NCBI GenBank assembly: GCA_030533445.1
Contig: CM060075.1
Span: 35,147,196-35,211,195, forward strand
Reading direction: 5' to 3'
DNA length: 64,000 bases
Source: Cyprinodon diabolis
Taxonomy: Eukaryota; Chordata; Actinopteri; Cyprinodontiformes; Cyprinodontidae
The notes beneath the pieces are model-generated. The model did no database searches. It saw only the letters and a program-made list of their open reading frames with translations, and had not been told where the DNA came from. This document shows positions 1 through 12,964 of this stretch, piece by piece (the first letter of the stretch is position 1; each line of letters starts with the position of its first letter). The position numbers and the translations under genes were made by a program.

Positions 1-726
1 AGCCAAATTAGAGCCGTGGTTAAGTCCAGCTTTTATCATTTAAGTCGATTGGCGTCAGTGAAATCTTTTCTTTCCAGGCAGCATTTTGAAACACTGATCC
101 ACGCTTTTGTTTCAACTCGATTGGACTACTGTAATGCACTTTATCTGGGAGTCAGTCAGTCGCTGCTCTCACGTCTGCAGCTAGTACAAAATGCTGCTGC
201 ACGACTTTTGACAGGTACTCGAAAGAGAGAACATGTGACCCTTGTCCTGGCCTCACTTCACTGGCTGCCTGTATATTTTAGGATTCATTTTAAAATTCTT
301 ATGTTTGTTTTTAAATCATTGAATAATCTTGCCCCAGCTTACCTCACTGAGCTTCTTCATCCTTACGTACCCCATCGGTCTCTCAGGTCAGCAAATCAGC
401 TGCTCTTGGAGGAACCAAGAACAAAAAGGAAGCTCAGAGGGGACAGGGCTTTCTCTGTTATGGGCCCCAAATTATGGAATGACTTACCTTTGCAGGTCAG
501 AGAGGCCCCTTCTCTGCCCATTTTTTAAAGCTCGTCTTAAAACCCATCTATTTTACTTGGCTTTCAACACCAGTGGGATCTAGTTTTTAAATTGTATGTT
601 TTTGTTTTTTAAACTGTTTTTAAATTACTTTTATTATGTTGTGTTCTTAAATTGTACAGCACTTTGAATCAACTGTGGTTGTTTTAAAGTGCTTTATAAA
701 TAAAGTTGGTATGGTATGGTATGGTT
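1..726 (+). mobile_element. L2-clade LINE, 3' end with reverse transcriptase C-terminus
   Basis: Positions 16-528 read as the C-terminal part of a LINE reverse transcriptase, with the motifs RLDYCNALY, QNAAARLL and LHWLPV typical of the L2/Maui clade in fish. The frame breaks near 520 in a T-run; the next frame continues with FKARLKTHLFYLAFN. The end is an AT-rich 3' UTR and a tail of tandem ATGGT units at about 708-726. The 5' part lies outside the window. It sits in an intron of the downstream acetylcholine receptor gene and is a dead, truncated copy. Confidence 0.85.
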
Positions 727-2114
727 AAACCCAGACGCACGCATCACTGTAGTTTTGCATAGCTGGAACTCCACAAACTGTTGACACATCAAACTTTGAC
801 TGACATATGTTGTTAGCCAATAGGATAAGCTTTGCAGTGGAATATTAGAATTGAAGGGCTTATAAGATAGCATTTATTTATGTGCATAAGGAGTGAGAGG
901 AGAGATAAATTGATTGGATACGCACAAAAAGAGCATAGTGAAAATTCTGAAAGCTGAAAATTTTAAATATTATTAAAAAAAGGTGCTTGAATGAAAATGT
1001 TTGTAAAGCTACAAATAGAAATGTGTTTTAATGGTTGAAATATTCATAAAATTCGAATAATCCGATCTGACACTTTTAGTCCTAATTTGGATCATTTGTT
1101 CTAAATGGATCTTTTGGATACACAAACAGTTTCACAGTGTCACAGTTTCACAATGTTTATCACTGGAGATATAAAACTTTACACAAGTATTGTCTCCAAC
1201 ATGTACAACAACTGTAAAGAGTTGGAGATGTCAACTATGAACCATACCCAAAATATGGAAAATAAAAAAGTTTTTTTTTTTTCATGCAAGGGGAAAAAAA
1301 TGTTGTTAAATAGCTCAGGCTTTGTAAATTTTGTAGAATGTGTACATATATCACCTGGAACTAAAAGATTTCAGGTAGCAGCCATTCAAAATCTCCCATT
1401 CCAGTCAAATGAAAGCAGAATAGCAGCCCACTCCCCTGCGATTTCCAGCTAAATCCCCTCGAACTTCCAGCCACCTGCCTTCTCCTGGTTGTGAATTTTT
1501 TACTCTAGCGTCACCCTTTCACTGAATTGCAGGGTTTGATATGTACAACCTGAGTATTTACATTAGTACAAAGATTGATGTTTAAAAAGTAATTGTAGAG
1601 GACCAGCCAAGGATCAGCCAAGAACCAGCAAAGGGCCCATCAAGGAAAGTGGGGAAATTTGAATGGCTACTGCTAAAGCTTTCAAATGAGACAAATCAAA
1701 AGCAATTAGGATTGATTTTATTATTTCTCTGGCCAACGGCATTTCAGTCTGCAATTAGCATTTTTGTGCACAATCTATAAAAAGCTAAGGGGTTAAAGGC
1801 AGAGCGAATGTATGATTCAGTATAGCTTTTCATAGCATCTCATTCTCTAGCACACATTAGTTCATAGCTATCTACACAATAGCTTGAGTTTTTTTTGATC
1901 ATCAGACTTTCAGAACAAGGTGGTAAGACAATTTTTAGGTATGGATAAATAAAAAGGTTGTTTTGAAGTCAGACATTCTTTATATGTACACATTTTAAGG
2001 TCTAAATTATTATTTCTTTAGAAAACCAGTCTAGTGTACTGACGTAAGGTTTTTGTGCTTCGGTGTGAATCCTAAGTCTTTTCTGCTCTGTTCTTTCCAT
2101 TTTCCTTCTTTTAG
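727..2114. other. intron sequence of chrnb1, no gene seen
   Basis: AT-rich DNA between the LINE and the first visible receptor exon. I looked for the preceding receptor exon (M1 segment) and did not find it, so it must lie to the left of the window. The open frame at 1105-1452 has no recognisable motif. Confidence 0.6.
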
Positions 2115-5100
2115 GGGAGAAGATGACTCTCTCCATTTCTGTCCTCATCGCTCTGACGGTCTTTATGTTGCTACTGGCCGACAGAGTCCCAGAGACGTCA
2201 CTTGGCATCCCTATCATCGTCAACTACGTCATGTTCACCATGATCCTGGTCACTTTCTCTGTCATCCTGAGTGTGGTGGTCCTCAACCTTCACCACCGAA
2301 CGCCTAGTACCCACATCATGCCAAACTGGGTTAGAAAGGTATAAAGCATCTACCCATACTAATTCAAAATGTATGTGCAAATGCAACTTCAATTGATCCT
2401 TAAACCTAAATTTACAGGTCTTCATTCACATCCTGCCCAGATACATCGGTATGATGAGACCAAACCCAGAAGAACCTTTACTGGAGGAGGATTCAGAGAA
2501 GGATGACACAACGTTCCGAGGTCTAACTGTACGCCAGCCTGGAGGAGAGTACTTCTTTCGCAAGATCAACCCTGATCTTGTCTTACCTTGGAGAGGGAGG
2601 TACGGTTATGTTGTTTCATTTTTAGCTTGAAAGTTTTAACTGAGTGTATAGTTCCACCTACTATTAGATTCCTTAGACTCCATACATGTGGGAATTTGTT
2701 TGAAACTTTCTTATTCATTATTTCATTTTCACATTGTTTTAATGTACACATAAAATCACAAACTCCAGCTGTTATTTGAATCTTTACCAAATATACACGG
2801 ATTGAAGATGGAATAATAATCTGAATGCAAAATTTGTATGAGCTCAAAATCAAAAAATCTAATCATCACTTGCATTTACCTGGATCAGTCTATATTCAGA
2901 ATAGAGGTATTCTACCATGCAAAGATTCGTTATATTATCAAAACCAAAGAAGAAAAGTCTTGGTTCTGACTGTTTTTCCAGAACGGACCTAAGACAGGTT
3001 CTAACTGCAGTTAAAGCATCACAGTTTTCTCTAATGACTCAACAGAGTGAGAAGCTCATTGTTTTGCTCTTCCTGTTACAGAGTCAGAGGTAATTAACCA
3101 TACTTTAAAGTTCTGTGCTGCTCAGTACTACTGTCCCTGGTTTGATGGGACAGCAGACACTGCGTCCCCACTTGGACCGGCTGTACCAAAACTGAATTTC
3201 CATTTAGGGAATTATTTTTATTATATTTTAATTGAACTGTATTGAATTTACACAAATGCACTGTTGTCATGTCAGTGTACTCCAAATCTATTTCATTAGA
3301 ATTCTGCCTAAAGTCCACACGTGTAAAACATACTCATACTTTACAACTGCTTCCACTTGCTACTCTCCTTTGGCTTCAAGAACATCTCAGCTCTCCTATG
3401 AACCCAGCGTGGTTTCTAGGCATCTCTCGTCCCATTACAGCAGCATCAGATTCAGCCTCAGCTAAGCCTCACACTCCCATTCACAGTCGCCAGCCACTAA
3501 GCCTCTATTTAGGTTGGGCATTAGGGGGTAATCCCACAGAAAGGAGGTAGAGGATGGGGGAAGATCTGACAGGGAGAGATGATTGCCATTGCTGAGTGAT
3601 AGGGGCTTGATATTGGATAGAGAAGAAAGACACAGCTTTCATCGCCATATCTTGCAATACAGTTAGAGGAAAGTTATTTCAGTAGAAATTAATCGCTTTG
3701 GGTATACTTATTTCCTATAAGCGCTGGAAAATATTTCGCCCACTCAAAAATATCTCCTTGTTTTGAATAAGATTGTTCTTGATAGGGTCACAGCTTTTTT
3801 AATATTAGAGTCAAAACAGTTGGGTTAATGGTTTGGTTCAACCTAAAACTAGGTTGTCACAGTGTTGAATGTGGAGAGTATGTTGCATGCACTATTAACC
3901 GTTCCTTTTCGCTAACCTACAAGTACTCACACCTCCCTTCAATCAGCTGCTTCATTTATTTAGTCCATGGTTTGTCACACTGTCTCCCTTTGTCTGGCTC
4001 TTCTGACGCCTTCCTCCTGCTGGTGCCATGCTTATTGCCCAGTGTTACCAGCATGCATGCTATGTAACTGTACACTGCATACACGCACTGTATAATTGAT
4101 GGCTCCACTGTGACAGGTGTGCTTGCACACATGCAACTGGAATGCATTTAAAGAAATTCCAGTGTTTTAGGAATCGAGTGATGAAGAAGTGGAGTAAAAC
4201 CTGGAAAGCTTGTTGTGTTTCATGTAAACTGACCTAAATATCTGCTGTTTATTGGTGGGAGATTTGCACAAGTTCTTTAGCCTGACTTTTAATTTTAAAC
4301 ATTTGAAGTCATTAGTTTTATATACACCATGCAACTATAGTCTATGATGTAAAGTAGAGTCAATGACATGCACATAATGCTTAGTGGGGTGATTGGAATC
4401 AGCTGTTTCTTGAGATGAGTTTGCTTAACAAGAGACTGGGAGATTGGATTAGAGGGGAACATAGCAGATATAGAGTAAAATGGGTTTAATGGAGGAATAC
4501 CATCAAAACTCAAAAACAGATGGCTGTCTCCTGTTTTGAAAAGTCTTCAATTCTGCTACAAAAATGTAGCATGTTTAAATTTTAATAAATAATTTTTAGA
4601 AGAACAAAAGCAGGATAGTTTCTGATAATGTGAATTAAGATATTTTTAACCCCAAAAAAGCTATTTAAAATGATATCTATATATAGGTGTATATCATCTG
4701 TGACTGGAAGAATTGTTCAGAGGTCATTGCATCACATAGATGTTGCCCCATAGTCACCAACTGCATGTAATACTAAGTTTGTAATGTTTGTCTGTTGTGG
4801 GAAAGATAATGTCATTGGTGGCATGTGACTGTGGAGTGGAAAAACACTTTGCACTATTGAGTCATGACATAAATCACATCTTATAGAGCACCTGTGAAGG
4901 GGCCTGTCTCATGCGCATAATGTGGATATTGCAGATGTAAGAACAGTGCAGGCTGGCAGTTATACCTAAAAGGACTTTATTCAGCAGTCAGAAACTATGT
5001 AACATATAAATATAAATAAATATAAAACATATAGAAAATAAATATATAGAAAAGATATAAAAATAGGAATTATGCTTGTAATGTTAGGACTTGTGACGAA

Positions 5101-7051
5101 TCTTAGCTTTGCATTCAAACATTTTATTTTGAAAGTCCTTAATGGGCAAGTGGAAAAAAGACAATCTTATATATATTATATATTACATATATAATATATA
5201 TAAGACATATATACATACATATATTAATATATACATATATTACAATATGCAAATCCTATTATTTTGATGCACTATGCTTTCTAACATACTGTTCAAATCA
5301 AAAGTGAGTTTATTATATGTTGAATTGTATTTTAAGTAATCAGGTTTTATATAAGGTCAGCTTTTTTGTCTTGGTCAATTTTCAATTAAAAGATTTCAGT
5401 CAGCTGATAGAAGAACTCATCACATCACATGCTAACTATGACAGAATTATACTGCAGGTTCTAACCTGATATGCTCAATTCTGTTTTTGCATCACATTTT
5501 TTATAGTGCAACCTTCAGCCATGTTTCTATATATTTTTTATTTAGCTCATACAGCACAAATAACTAATTGTATTAACATAGTTAAAAAATGGAAGGCTAA
5601 GGTAGTTTTGTAAAGCTCTTATTTTCAGCTGTTTTTTTATGCCTTTTTTTATGTAATCTTAGAAATGAAAAGTAACATTTGTTACAAATTGTCTCCAAAA
5701 TATCTTTCTGCATGAAGTCCAGTAGAGCTGGATGGCTTATCTGTTGACAGTCTGTTAGATTATAGATGCACAAAGCAGCATGTCCACAGATCCTTCTTTC
5801 TAATTATTGTGAGACTTTCTAATCTTTGCTGCTCCCATCAGGCCAAATAGCCTTTTACAAACAAGGTTCCAGAAACACAAGTTATTTAACTGATCAATAC
5901 TTATTGCCACTGTTTCAAATCTGCTTAATATGCGTCTTATAAATGTTGACTAACACAGGTGTTATATATGGATGTGTTTTTTTTAAACGATATTTATTAC
6001 ATCATTGATTTCTCATTGTCCCATTATCTGGCTGTTGTTGTAGTTTTCTGCTGTGCAGCTTAACTTTTTTTTGTCTTCTGCGTATTATATGCAACACACA
6101 AATTTCCCTGTTGTGGAACAATTAAGACATTTCTTATCTTTTATGACCCAAATAGGTAACAATCAGTCTGATTAAACAATAAAAAAAAAACATGTATATT
6201 ACTTAGACTTATTTTTATGTCAGTTTGAATTTGTGTGGGTGTGTGTGGTAGTCCCTTTCAAATTTATCAAACAAGTGCCATCTAAACAAATGTAATTTAA
6301 TTTTTATACAGTGTATAGCTATATATAGAAGACATAATAGGATACAGCATTGTATGAGATATTCTTCTTTTCTATTATCCTAACGTCTCTTAGACACCAT
6401 TAATATAGTAGTAACAACAGATGACCAGACAGCCAACTGAATCCGAAAAACAGCCTTATTGTGGGACTAATTTTTACTTAACAAGATTAAGAAAATGTTA
6501 GATATAATTTAGATATCAGCTTTTAATTGTTGAATATAAAAGATATTATATATTTGAACTGATGTACAAAATTAACAAGTTTTATGTTTTAATTGTAAAG
6601 CAAGAAAAGTTTGGATAAAGACCTAAAAGTTCCACTTTGAAACCGTTCATTTCAGGTGTGAAAGCACAGTGCAGCTGCAGCGGCTCCCAGACTCTGACCG
6701 GTTCTGCCTAATCCTTCCTCCAAACCTAAAGTCAGCCATTGACGCTGTGACCTACATAGCCGAGCAGCTGAAGAAGCAGGACACAGACGACTCAGTGAGT
6801 GTTCGCTCGTGTGGCATCCAGGGCCAGAGCAACACTGATTTGCAGTCATGTGCCACTGAATAGAGCTGAGTCAGCGTTTACAGGAAGCATTTCTCTGATT
6901 TCTGTTCCAGATGACAGGAGACTGGCAGTACATCGCACTGGTGGTGGACCGCCTCTTCTTGTGGCTCTTTGTCATCATCACCACACTGGGAACCCTAGCA
7001 GTGTTCCTGGATGCTAGTTTTAATTACACCCCAGACAACCCCTTCCCATAG
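2115..7051 (+). CDS. chrnb1: muscle-type nicotinic acetylcholine receptor subunit beta, C-terminal four exons
   Basis: Ligand-gated cation channel subunit of the neuromuscular junction. Coding exons are 2115-2338, 2418-2599, 6656-6794 and 6911-7051, all with AG/GT borders and compatible phases; together they give about 227 residues ending at TAG 7049-7051. The first exon holds the pore-lining M2 ([17 protein letters not shown]) and M3 ([18 protein letters not shown]). The next two encode the cytoplasmic loop, with [11 protein letters not shown] just after M3. The last holds M4 ([17 protein letters not shown]) and the C-terminus PDNPFP, which resembles the PDPFP end of vertebrate beta-1 rather than neuronal betas. 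The ligand-binding domain and M1 are outside the window. The 4 kb intron 2600-6655 holds no other gene. No frame damage is visible. A fish-specific beta-1 duplicate cannot be excluded. Confidence 0.93.
5165..5245. repeat. AT-rich imperfect palindromic tract
   Basis: Alternating TATA/ATAT sequence with short mirror and inverted arms inside the long chrnb1 intron. It is low-complexity DNA with no flanking duplication that I can see. Confidence 0.6.
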
Positions 7052-7309
7052 GGGGCAGCATTCTGCACACAGGCAGACCCTTAAATCCGCTCTATGGCTG
7101 TCCCACCTCTGCTCCCCTGGTTGGACTTCCCTAGACCAAGTGCTCCGTTTGGTTAACATGTATTCTAAAGTTGCTCTTTGAAACAAAAAGAGGCCAAATT
7201 TAGATCCTAACTCTAATATTTCTTTTTATATATTTATTTATGTGATCAGTCTGGTTTTATGATTCTAAAAACTTGAACTTTGTGTTTATAGACGTTTGCA
7301 GTCATGTAG

Positions 7310-7315
7310 AATAAA
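7310..7315 (+). terminator. chrnb1 polyadenylation signal
   Basis: AATAAA about 260 bases after the chrnb1 stop codon, followed by a T-rich stretch. It is the first canonical signal after the stop and so the likely end of the message. Confidence 0.65.
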
Positions 7316-7430
7316 CCGAACCTTTCACAGAACACTGTGGATGTATTTTCTATTTTTAGCCAGTAGAGGGCAGTAAGAGGGTGTCCAGTGGAGACTGCAG
7401 CTGCAGAGGGAATCAGATTAGATGCATGTA

Positions 7431-9042
7431 CAGGTGCTGGTCATAAAATTAGAATATCATGAAAAAGTAGATTGATTTCAGTAATTCCATTTAAAAAGTG
7501 AAACTTGTATATTATATTCATACATTACATACAAACTCATATATTTCAGATGTTTATTTTGTTTAATTTTGATGATTACAAATGACAACAAATGAAAATC
7601 TCAAATTCATCATATCAGAAAATTAGAATATTGTGAAAAGGTTCAAAATTGATGGCCCCTGGTGCCACACTCTAATCAGCTAATTAACTCAAACCACCTG
7701 CAAAAGCCTTTAAATGGTCTTTCAGTCTAGTTCTATAGGCTACACAATCATGGGGAAGACTGCTGACTTGACAGTTGTCCAAAAGACGACCATCGACACC
7801 TTGCACAAGGAGGGCAAGACACAAAAGGTCATCGCTAAAGAGGCTGGCTGTTCACAGAGCTCAGTGTCCAAGCACATTAATAGAGAGGCGAAGGGAAGGA
7901 AAAGATGTGGTCGAAAAAAGTGTACAAGCAAGAGAGATAACCGCACCCTGGAGAGGATTGTGAAACAAAACCCATTCAAAAATGTGGGGGAGATTCACAA
8001 AGAGTGGACTGCAGCTGGAGTGAGTGCTTCAAGAACCACCACACACAGACGTATGAAAGACATGGGTTTCTGCTGTCGCATTCCTTGTGTCAAGCCACTC
8101 TTGAACCACAGACAGCGTCAGAAGCGTCTTGCCTGGGCTAAAGAGAAACAGGACTGGACTGCTGGTGAGTGGTCCAAAGTCATGTTCTCTGATGAAAGTA
8201 AATTTTGCATTTCCTTTGGAAATCAAGGTCCCAGAGTCTGGAGGAAAAGAAGAGAGGCACTTCATCCACGTTGCTTGAAGTCCAGTGTAAAGTTTCCACA
8301 GTCAGTGATGGTTTGGGGTGCCATGACATCTGCTGGTGTTGGTCCATTGTGTTTTCTGAGGTCCAGGGTCCACGCAGCCACATACCAGGAAGTTTTAGAG
8401 CACTTCATGCTTCCTGCAGCTGACCAACTTTTTGGAGATGCAGATTTCATTTTCCAACAGGACTTGGCACCTGCACACAGTGCCAAAGCTACCAGTACCT
8501 GGTTGAAGGACCATGGTATCCCTGTTCTTAATTGGCCAGCAAACTCTCCTGACCTTAACCCCATAGAAAATCTATGGGGTATTGTGAAGAAGAAGATGCA
8601 ATACACCAGACCCAACAATTCAGAAGAGCTAAAAGCCACTATTAGAGCAACCTGGGCTATCATAACACCTGAGCAGTGCCACAGACTGATCGACTCCATG
8701 CCACGCCGCATTGCTGCAGTAATACAGGCCAAAGGAGGCCCAACTAAATACTGAGTGCTGTACATGCTCATACTTTTCATGTTCATACTTTTCAGTTGGC
8801 CAACATTTCTATAAATCCTTTGTTTTTATTGGTCTTCAGTAATATTCTAATTTTCTGATATGATGAATTTGAGATTTTCATTTGTTGTCATTTGTAATCA
8901 TCAAAATTAAACAAAATAAACATCTGAAATATATGAGTTTGTATGTAATGTATGAATATAATATACAAGTTTCACTTTTTAAATGGAATTACTGAAATCA
9001 ATCTACTTTTTCATGATATTCTAATTTTATGACCAGCACCTG
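7431..9042 (+). mobile_element. complete Tc1-like transposon with long inverted repeats
   Basis: The ends are CAGGTGCTGGTCATAAAATT and its inverted copy, flanked by the target dinucleotide TA at 7429-7430 and 9043-9044. The terminal inverted repeats are about 200 bp and nearly perfect (7431 to about 7630; about 8840-9042). Total length is 1612 bp, the size of a full Tc1-like element. The long repeats and the open transposase frame suggest a young insertion, about 120 bases past the chrnb1 polyadenylation signal. It resembles flatfish Passport-type elements, but I am not certain of that name. Confidence 0.96.
7750..8754 (+). CDS. Tc1-like transposase, intact DD34E
   Basis: Cut-and-paste transposase of the surrounding element, 334 residues. 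An upstream in-frame ATG at 7714 exists, but MGKTADLTVVQKTTIDTLHK matches the usual Tc1 start. The N-terminal half has two helix-turn-helix regions (around EGKTQKVIAKEAGCSQSSVS and the later THRRMKDMGF). A GRKK basic stretch lies between them. The catalytic triad is visible as D in FSDESKF, D in QQDLAPAHS and E in NPIENLW, with the usual 34-residue D-E spacing. The C-terminus AKGGPTKY is typical. There is no stop or frameshift, so the copy could still be functional, although activity cannot be judged from sequence alone. Confidence 0.95.
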   Translation: MGKTADLTVVQKTTIDTLHKEGKTQKVIAKEAGCSQSSVSKHINREAKGRKRCGRKKCTSKRDNRTLERIVKQNPFKNVGEIHKEWTAAGVSASRTTTHRRMKDMGFCCRIPCVKPLLNHRQRQKRLAWAKEKQDWTAGEWSKVMFSDESKFCISFGNQGPRVWRKRREALHPRCLKSSVKFPQSVMVWGAMTSAGVGPLCFLRSRVHAATYQEVLEHFMLPAADQLFGDADFIFQQDLAPAHSAKATSTWLKDHGIPVLNWPANSPDLNPIENLWGIVKKKMQYTRPNNSEELKATIRATWAIITPEQCHRLIDSMPRRIAAVIQAKGGPTKY

Positions 9043-9044
9043 TA

Positions 9045-10422
9045 AATACTTTGTATAGCAGATTGGTTAAAATAAACTATGAAATATATACAATAAGCTA
9101 AACAAAAAAACTATATTTAAATAATTCATTTTAATTGCTTTCCCCATATAATGCTGTATTATTGAACTAAAAAAACAAAAGCATTTGATTGGTCTCTTGT
9201 CTGATTCTTGTTTTAGAAATTGGTTATATTTACATTCTGTCATTAATTTATTCTTGTCTTATTTTAGATATGTGCTTTGGCTCACTGTGAGACTGAAAAT
9301 AAATGGTTTGATATTTGTAAGTGTTCAATAAATCATTCGACTTGTCTGAAGTCTCCTCAGCTAAAAGAAAAACCACCACAGAGTGTATTGCATTATGTTT
9401 CAATGTGGGTAACAGTGCTATTTTTTTTTTTTTTGTAGATTATGTGTACCTTAAAATGCAACTTCAATTTTGTTCCAAACATTGAAATAATGAAACACCA
9501 TCTACCACTGAACATACACTGCAATAACAGCTTATTTACACACACATATATAAATAAATGATAAAGTCATAAAGAAAAAGCACGACAAAAACCAGAAACA
9601 TATTTCAAGGCACTAAAATAACTTAAAAGTAATGTATTCTAATCTTTTAGAGCATTTAAGTGTTTAAATGTTAATACATTTGCAGATCATGTAAAATTAA
9701 TCAACGTTCTGTCTCTAACCCAGTGGATATACTATTGCATGCTACAAGTGATGTTAATCCTCTTTACATGCCACGCTTTCATCAACTGCCATAAATGCCT
9801 AAAGATATGCAGCATATTGCTGCAAAAACTGAAGGTCCAAAGCTTCTTCAAAAAGTACAGCCTTCTCTGTCCCTTCTTTTAGATTACTTTAAGATTGTGT
9901 CTACAGTCAAGTCTGTTGTCCAAGTGAACATTAAAGTGTTTACACTCCTTCACCATCTCTATAATTATTTAAAACTGAATGGAAGTTTGTAGGACTGTGA
10001 CTGCTGTGGCATTTCTAATATAGATCAGCTTTTTAGAAGAGCATCTAATTTTTTTTTTTGCAGAAGGTTGCCCCCTCTGGCGACAAGTGGCAATGAGACC
10101 AGTGTTGTGCACCACATCTGAAATGTGGAAAAACATCTTCCGCAGTGATTTCGCATATTTTTGTGGGTTTAGAGCAGTAATGTCTTTTGAAGTAAGAAAG
10201 TTGGAGTAGAATGGCCCAAATATGACCTTAATCACTCTCATATGAATTGACTAATGGGGCTTATAAAGGCAACTCCAGTAAATGGAGAAAGTTCATTTTA
10301 CATGTCCGGCAATAATAAGGCCTGTATGGGAAAGAAATATTAATAATATTTCACCTTTAAACTTTTGCAGTTCTCTTATTTCAAATTTTACAACAATATT
10401 CAAAGGGCTATAGGTTTATTCA
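9045..10422. other. intergenic, no gene seen
   Basis: AT-rich DNA with short homopolymers. Open frames here are short and carry no recognisable motif. Confidence 0.6.
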
Positions 10423-10503
10423 TCTGTGGTGTAATGGTTTAAATATTTGACCTGGGGAACATGAATGGGTCTGAATCCTGGTTGAATCAGGAAAGGCATG
10501 TGA
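10423..10503 (+). mobile_element. tRNA-derived SINE fragment
   Basis: The stretch TGGTGTAATGG at about 10427 resembles a polymerase III A box. GGGTCTGAATCC at about 10467 resembles a B box at the expected distance. The text following it, GTTGAATCAGGAAAGGCAT, matches the end of common fish tRNA-related SINEs. The body is decayed and the tail is missing. Confidence 0.55.
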
Positions 10504-10832
10504 TATAACGTGATTCCTGAATAAGGAAATAGTTTAAAGGACATGTTATCAGGTTAATACTATACAACTTTCTTTTTGTCTACACAGTTTACTAAGTCTA
10601 TATGTTGCTCACAAAAAAAACAAACTTATCTGTACCTAACTTTACACACAAAAAAAATTCACGATCAAATGATTCATATTAGGGGGAAAAAAAAGGATTT
10701 TACCATTTACAAGGGAATAAATAATCCAATAAAAAATGTGTCATGACAACATGCCGATCAAGGTATTCTGATAACAGCTGGCCAGAGTGATCAGCCACTC
10801 AAGATGGAAAGAGTTGATGAGGGATGCATATG

Positions 10833-11121
10833 CACTGGATAAAAGCGAAATCTAGATAAGCCATTAATAATCAATAATCTTAAAATGTTCTTGATTGAGT
10901 CAGTAAAAGTGACATTTCGCCAATGGAACAAGATAATTTACTGTTAAAATAGGAAAACACAACTGCATTGTCTTATTTCAAGTGCATTTTATCGAATTAT
11001 CTTATTTTAAGAGTAAAAATACTAATTCCATTAGCAAACTACCTCATTTACCTACTCAAATTAAGGGTAAATAAACTTAATTTAAGAAAATTTTACTTAT
11101 TTCTAGATCGTTTTTCCAGTG
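10833..11121. mobile_element. MITE, older copy of the 17.8 kb family
   Basis: About 289 bp, starting CACTGGATAAAA and ending TTTTTCCAGTG. It shares about 200 bases with the copy at 17768-18045 (TTTACTGTTAAAATAGGAAA and what follows). The ends are less well preserved and the flanking dinucleotides read TG, perhaps a decayed TA. It is non-coding. Confidence 0.75.
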
Positions 11122-12656
11122 TGCACATTCAGGTCAGCTCGCATCATTCAGAATAACATAGAATAACTCAATCCCTTTACCACAAATATATGAGGATACT
11201 TAAGCCACTGCAGATGTGCTTGAGTAATTGCCAAAAGAAGTGTAATCCGAATAGTGCTGACAGTAAGGAAAAAGGTAAAACCAGGAATTAGTATGCTTCA
11301 TAGTGCTATTGCAGTTAGCATAGTGACCTCTAGATGTTCAGAGGTACAGGTAGATGCTATATGGGTTCCTGTATAAGAAAAAAGTTGGTTGTTGTTTGCA
11401 ATTTATTGTCTTTATGGTATCATATTTTACAAAATGTTATAAGTTTATACTAAGATGACCCAAATTTCCCATTGCAAAATAACCAACTAAAATGAGTAAG
11501 ATAGGAAGGCAGCTTAAAGTGCAAATTAAAAAGAAGAAAAAGAACAGAAGAGTATTGCGAAGCAGAGGTAGAAGTAAAGAAGATGAACAAGACAAGAATG
11601 TATCCATATGTACCTGCAAGTCCCCACAATATTGGATATTTTACAAAACACTGTCCCCACATTGTAGGTAAAATGTGCTCACACACAACTTGTTTCACTG
11701 TAGGGCCTTCCCATTTACTTCCATTAATTTCTACAACCTAACCGTGACCCTTACCCTAACCATTGCAGGTTTATACCTAACCCTAACCCCAACCTAAACT
11801 CAATTCATGCTTTAGTCCTAAACATGATCCTTGAACCAAAAATATTGGGCGTCCCCACAACGTGCTATTTTTCCAAACAATTGGACCTATTCAAAACAAG
11901 AACACACACTCACACACAAAACGTATTCCTGTATTACTGCTGCTTTTACTATTTCCATTATACACTTAATGATAACAGCAGTAAGAAGAAAAACACCCTT
12001 GTTTTTATTCTTGTCTTTGTGTAAAATAAACAAAACTGTAACAGCCCCATTTTCCTTATTTCATTTTGACATGTTTTATTATATTTAATATCCTAGCTGG
12101 AAATGTAACAGACTTAAAATCAGAAATCTGGTCTCCCTCAGTTGGAGGGACGTTCTGATGCATGACTGAGCATGTCAAAAATAATAATGCTGGTCAGAAC
12201 TGGAGCAGAAATTAAATTTCTCTGAATTCTGTCAGAATGTTTGTGAGAAATGTTAGATTTTATAAATTATATTTTGCCAGTTGAGTGTGTTATAGATATA
12301 AACTGCTCAGGATAAAGTACTTTGAAATCTCTCAGAGGAGCTTCGTTAGGCTGACTTTCTCCATCTGTACATAGAAATCGGCATTTGAATTTTTAAGTTA
12401 AAATGTTGTAAATTTATACTGTAATTTGCATCTAATTTTTGCAGCTTCCCACTGTGTTTGGCATGTTCTCACTTTTTTTCCTCAACCCAACTTAAAATGT
12501 GTCAAACAGGAATGAGATAAAAACATGAACCAAGTTAAAACTGTAAAAATTATTAATTTATCTATAGAAGCTTCATTAACTTTAATACGAAGAACAGAAA
12601 GTACTGGGAGGGTTGTTTTTGTTTTTTATACCCTGTTTTTCTGTACTGACGCCCAG
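11122..12656. other. intergenic, no gene; short CCCTAACC-rich stretch
   Basis: No coding region recognised. Around 11740-11800 there are several CCCTAACC-like units in a repeat-like context containing GTCCCCACA motifs, which recur at about 11620, 11650 and 11850. This looks like a decayed interspersed repeat rather than telomeric DNA. Confidence 0.45.
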
Positions 12657-12824
12657 GGAAGCGGTCACAGATGAGAAGAATAAAGCCACAAGACCAAGAA
12701 CAGAATTCCTCAGTGTTCTGGAGAAGACCGGGTACATGAAGAGGACAGGCGCCGTCCCCCTCATTTACACCCCTGTTGAGCCTTTTCAGGGAAAAACCAG
12801 TGTTTTATTGCTAATGCCTCAGTG
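12657..12824 (+). pseudogene. orphan exon-like island, unknown gene
   Basis: A pyrimidine tract and acceptor (CGCCCAG) precede an open frame that starts GAAGCGGTCACAGATGAG. It reads EAVTDEKNKATRPR, EFLSVLEKTGYM and PVEPFQGKTSVLLLMPQ before a stop. Base composition is richer in G+C than its surroundings, as expected for coding DNA in this AT-rich region. I do not recognise the protein. A possible internal donor (GGGTACAT) lies at about 12730. It may be a last exon or a remnant of a gene lost between chrnb1 and cldn7. The frame alone is weak evidence. Confidence 0.3.
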
Positions 12825-12964
12825 ACTTCCTTAAAAGACTTTAGTCATTGAATTGTACTGTACTTGCTTAGTTCAGACCCACAGGAGGCCACAGAGGGCG
12901 GCGGCGGGGCACCTGAAAGAATGCTAAGACTGATTTAGCTGTTTTCTTCTGTAGCCCCTTCCAG

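Noticed and set aside
8262..8786. 174-codon minus-strand frame in the first Tc1 element
   Set aside because: Antisense shadow of the transposase.
11740..11800. Telomere-like CCCTAACC text
   Set aside because: Irregular units in a repeat context, not a telomeric array.
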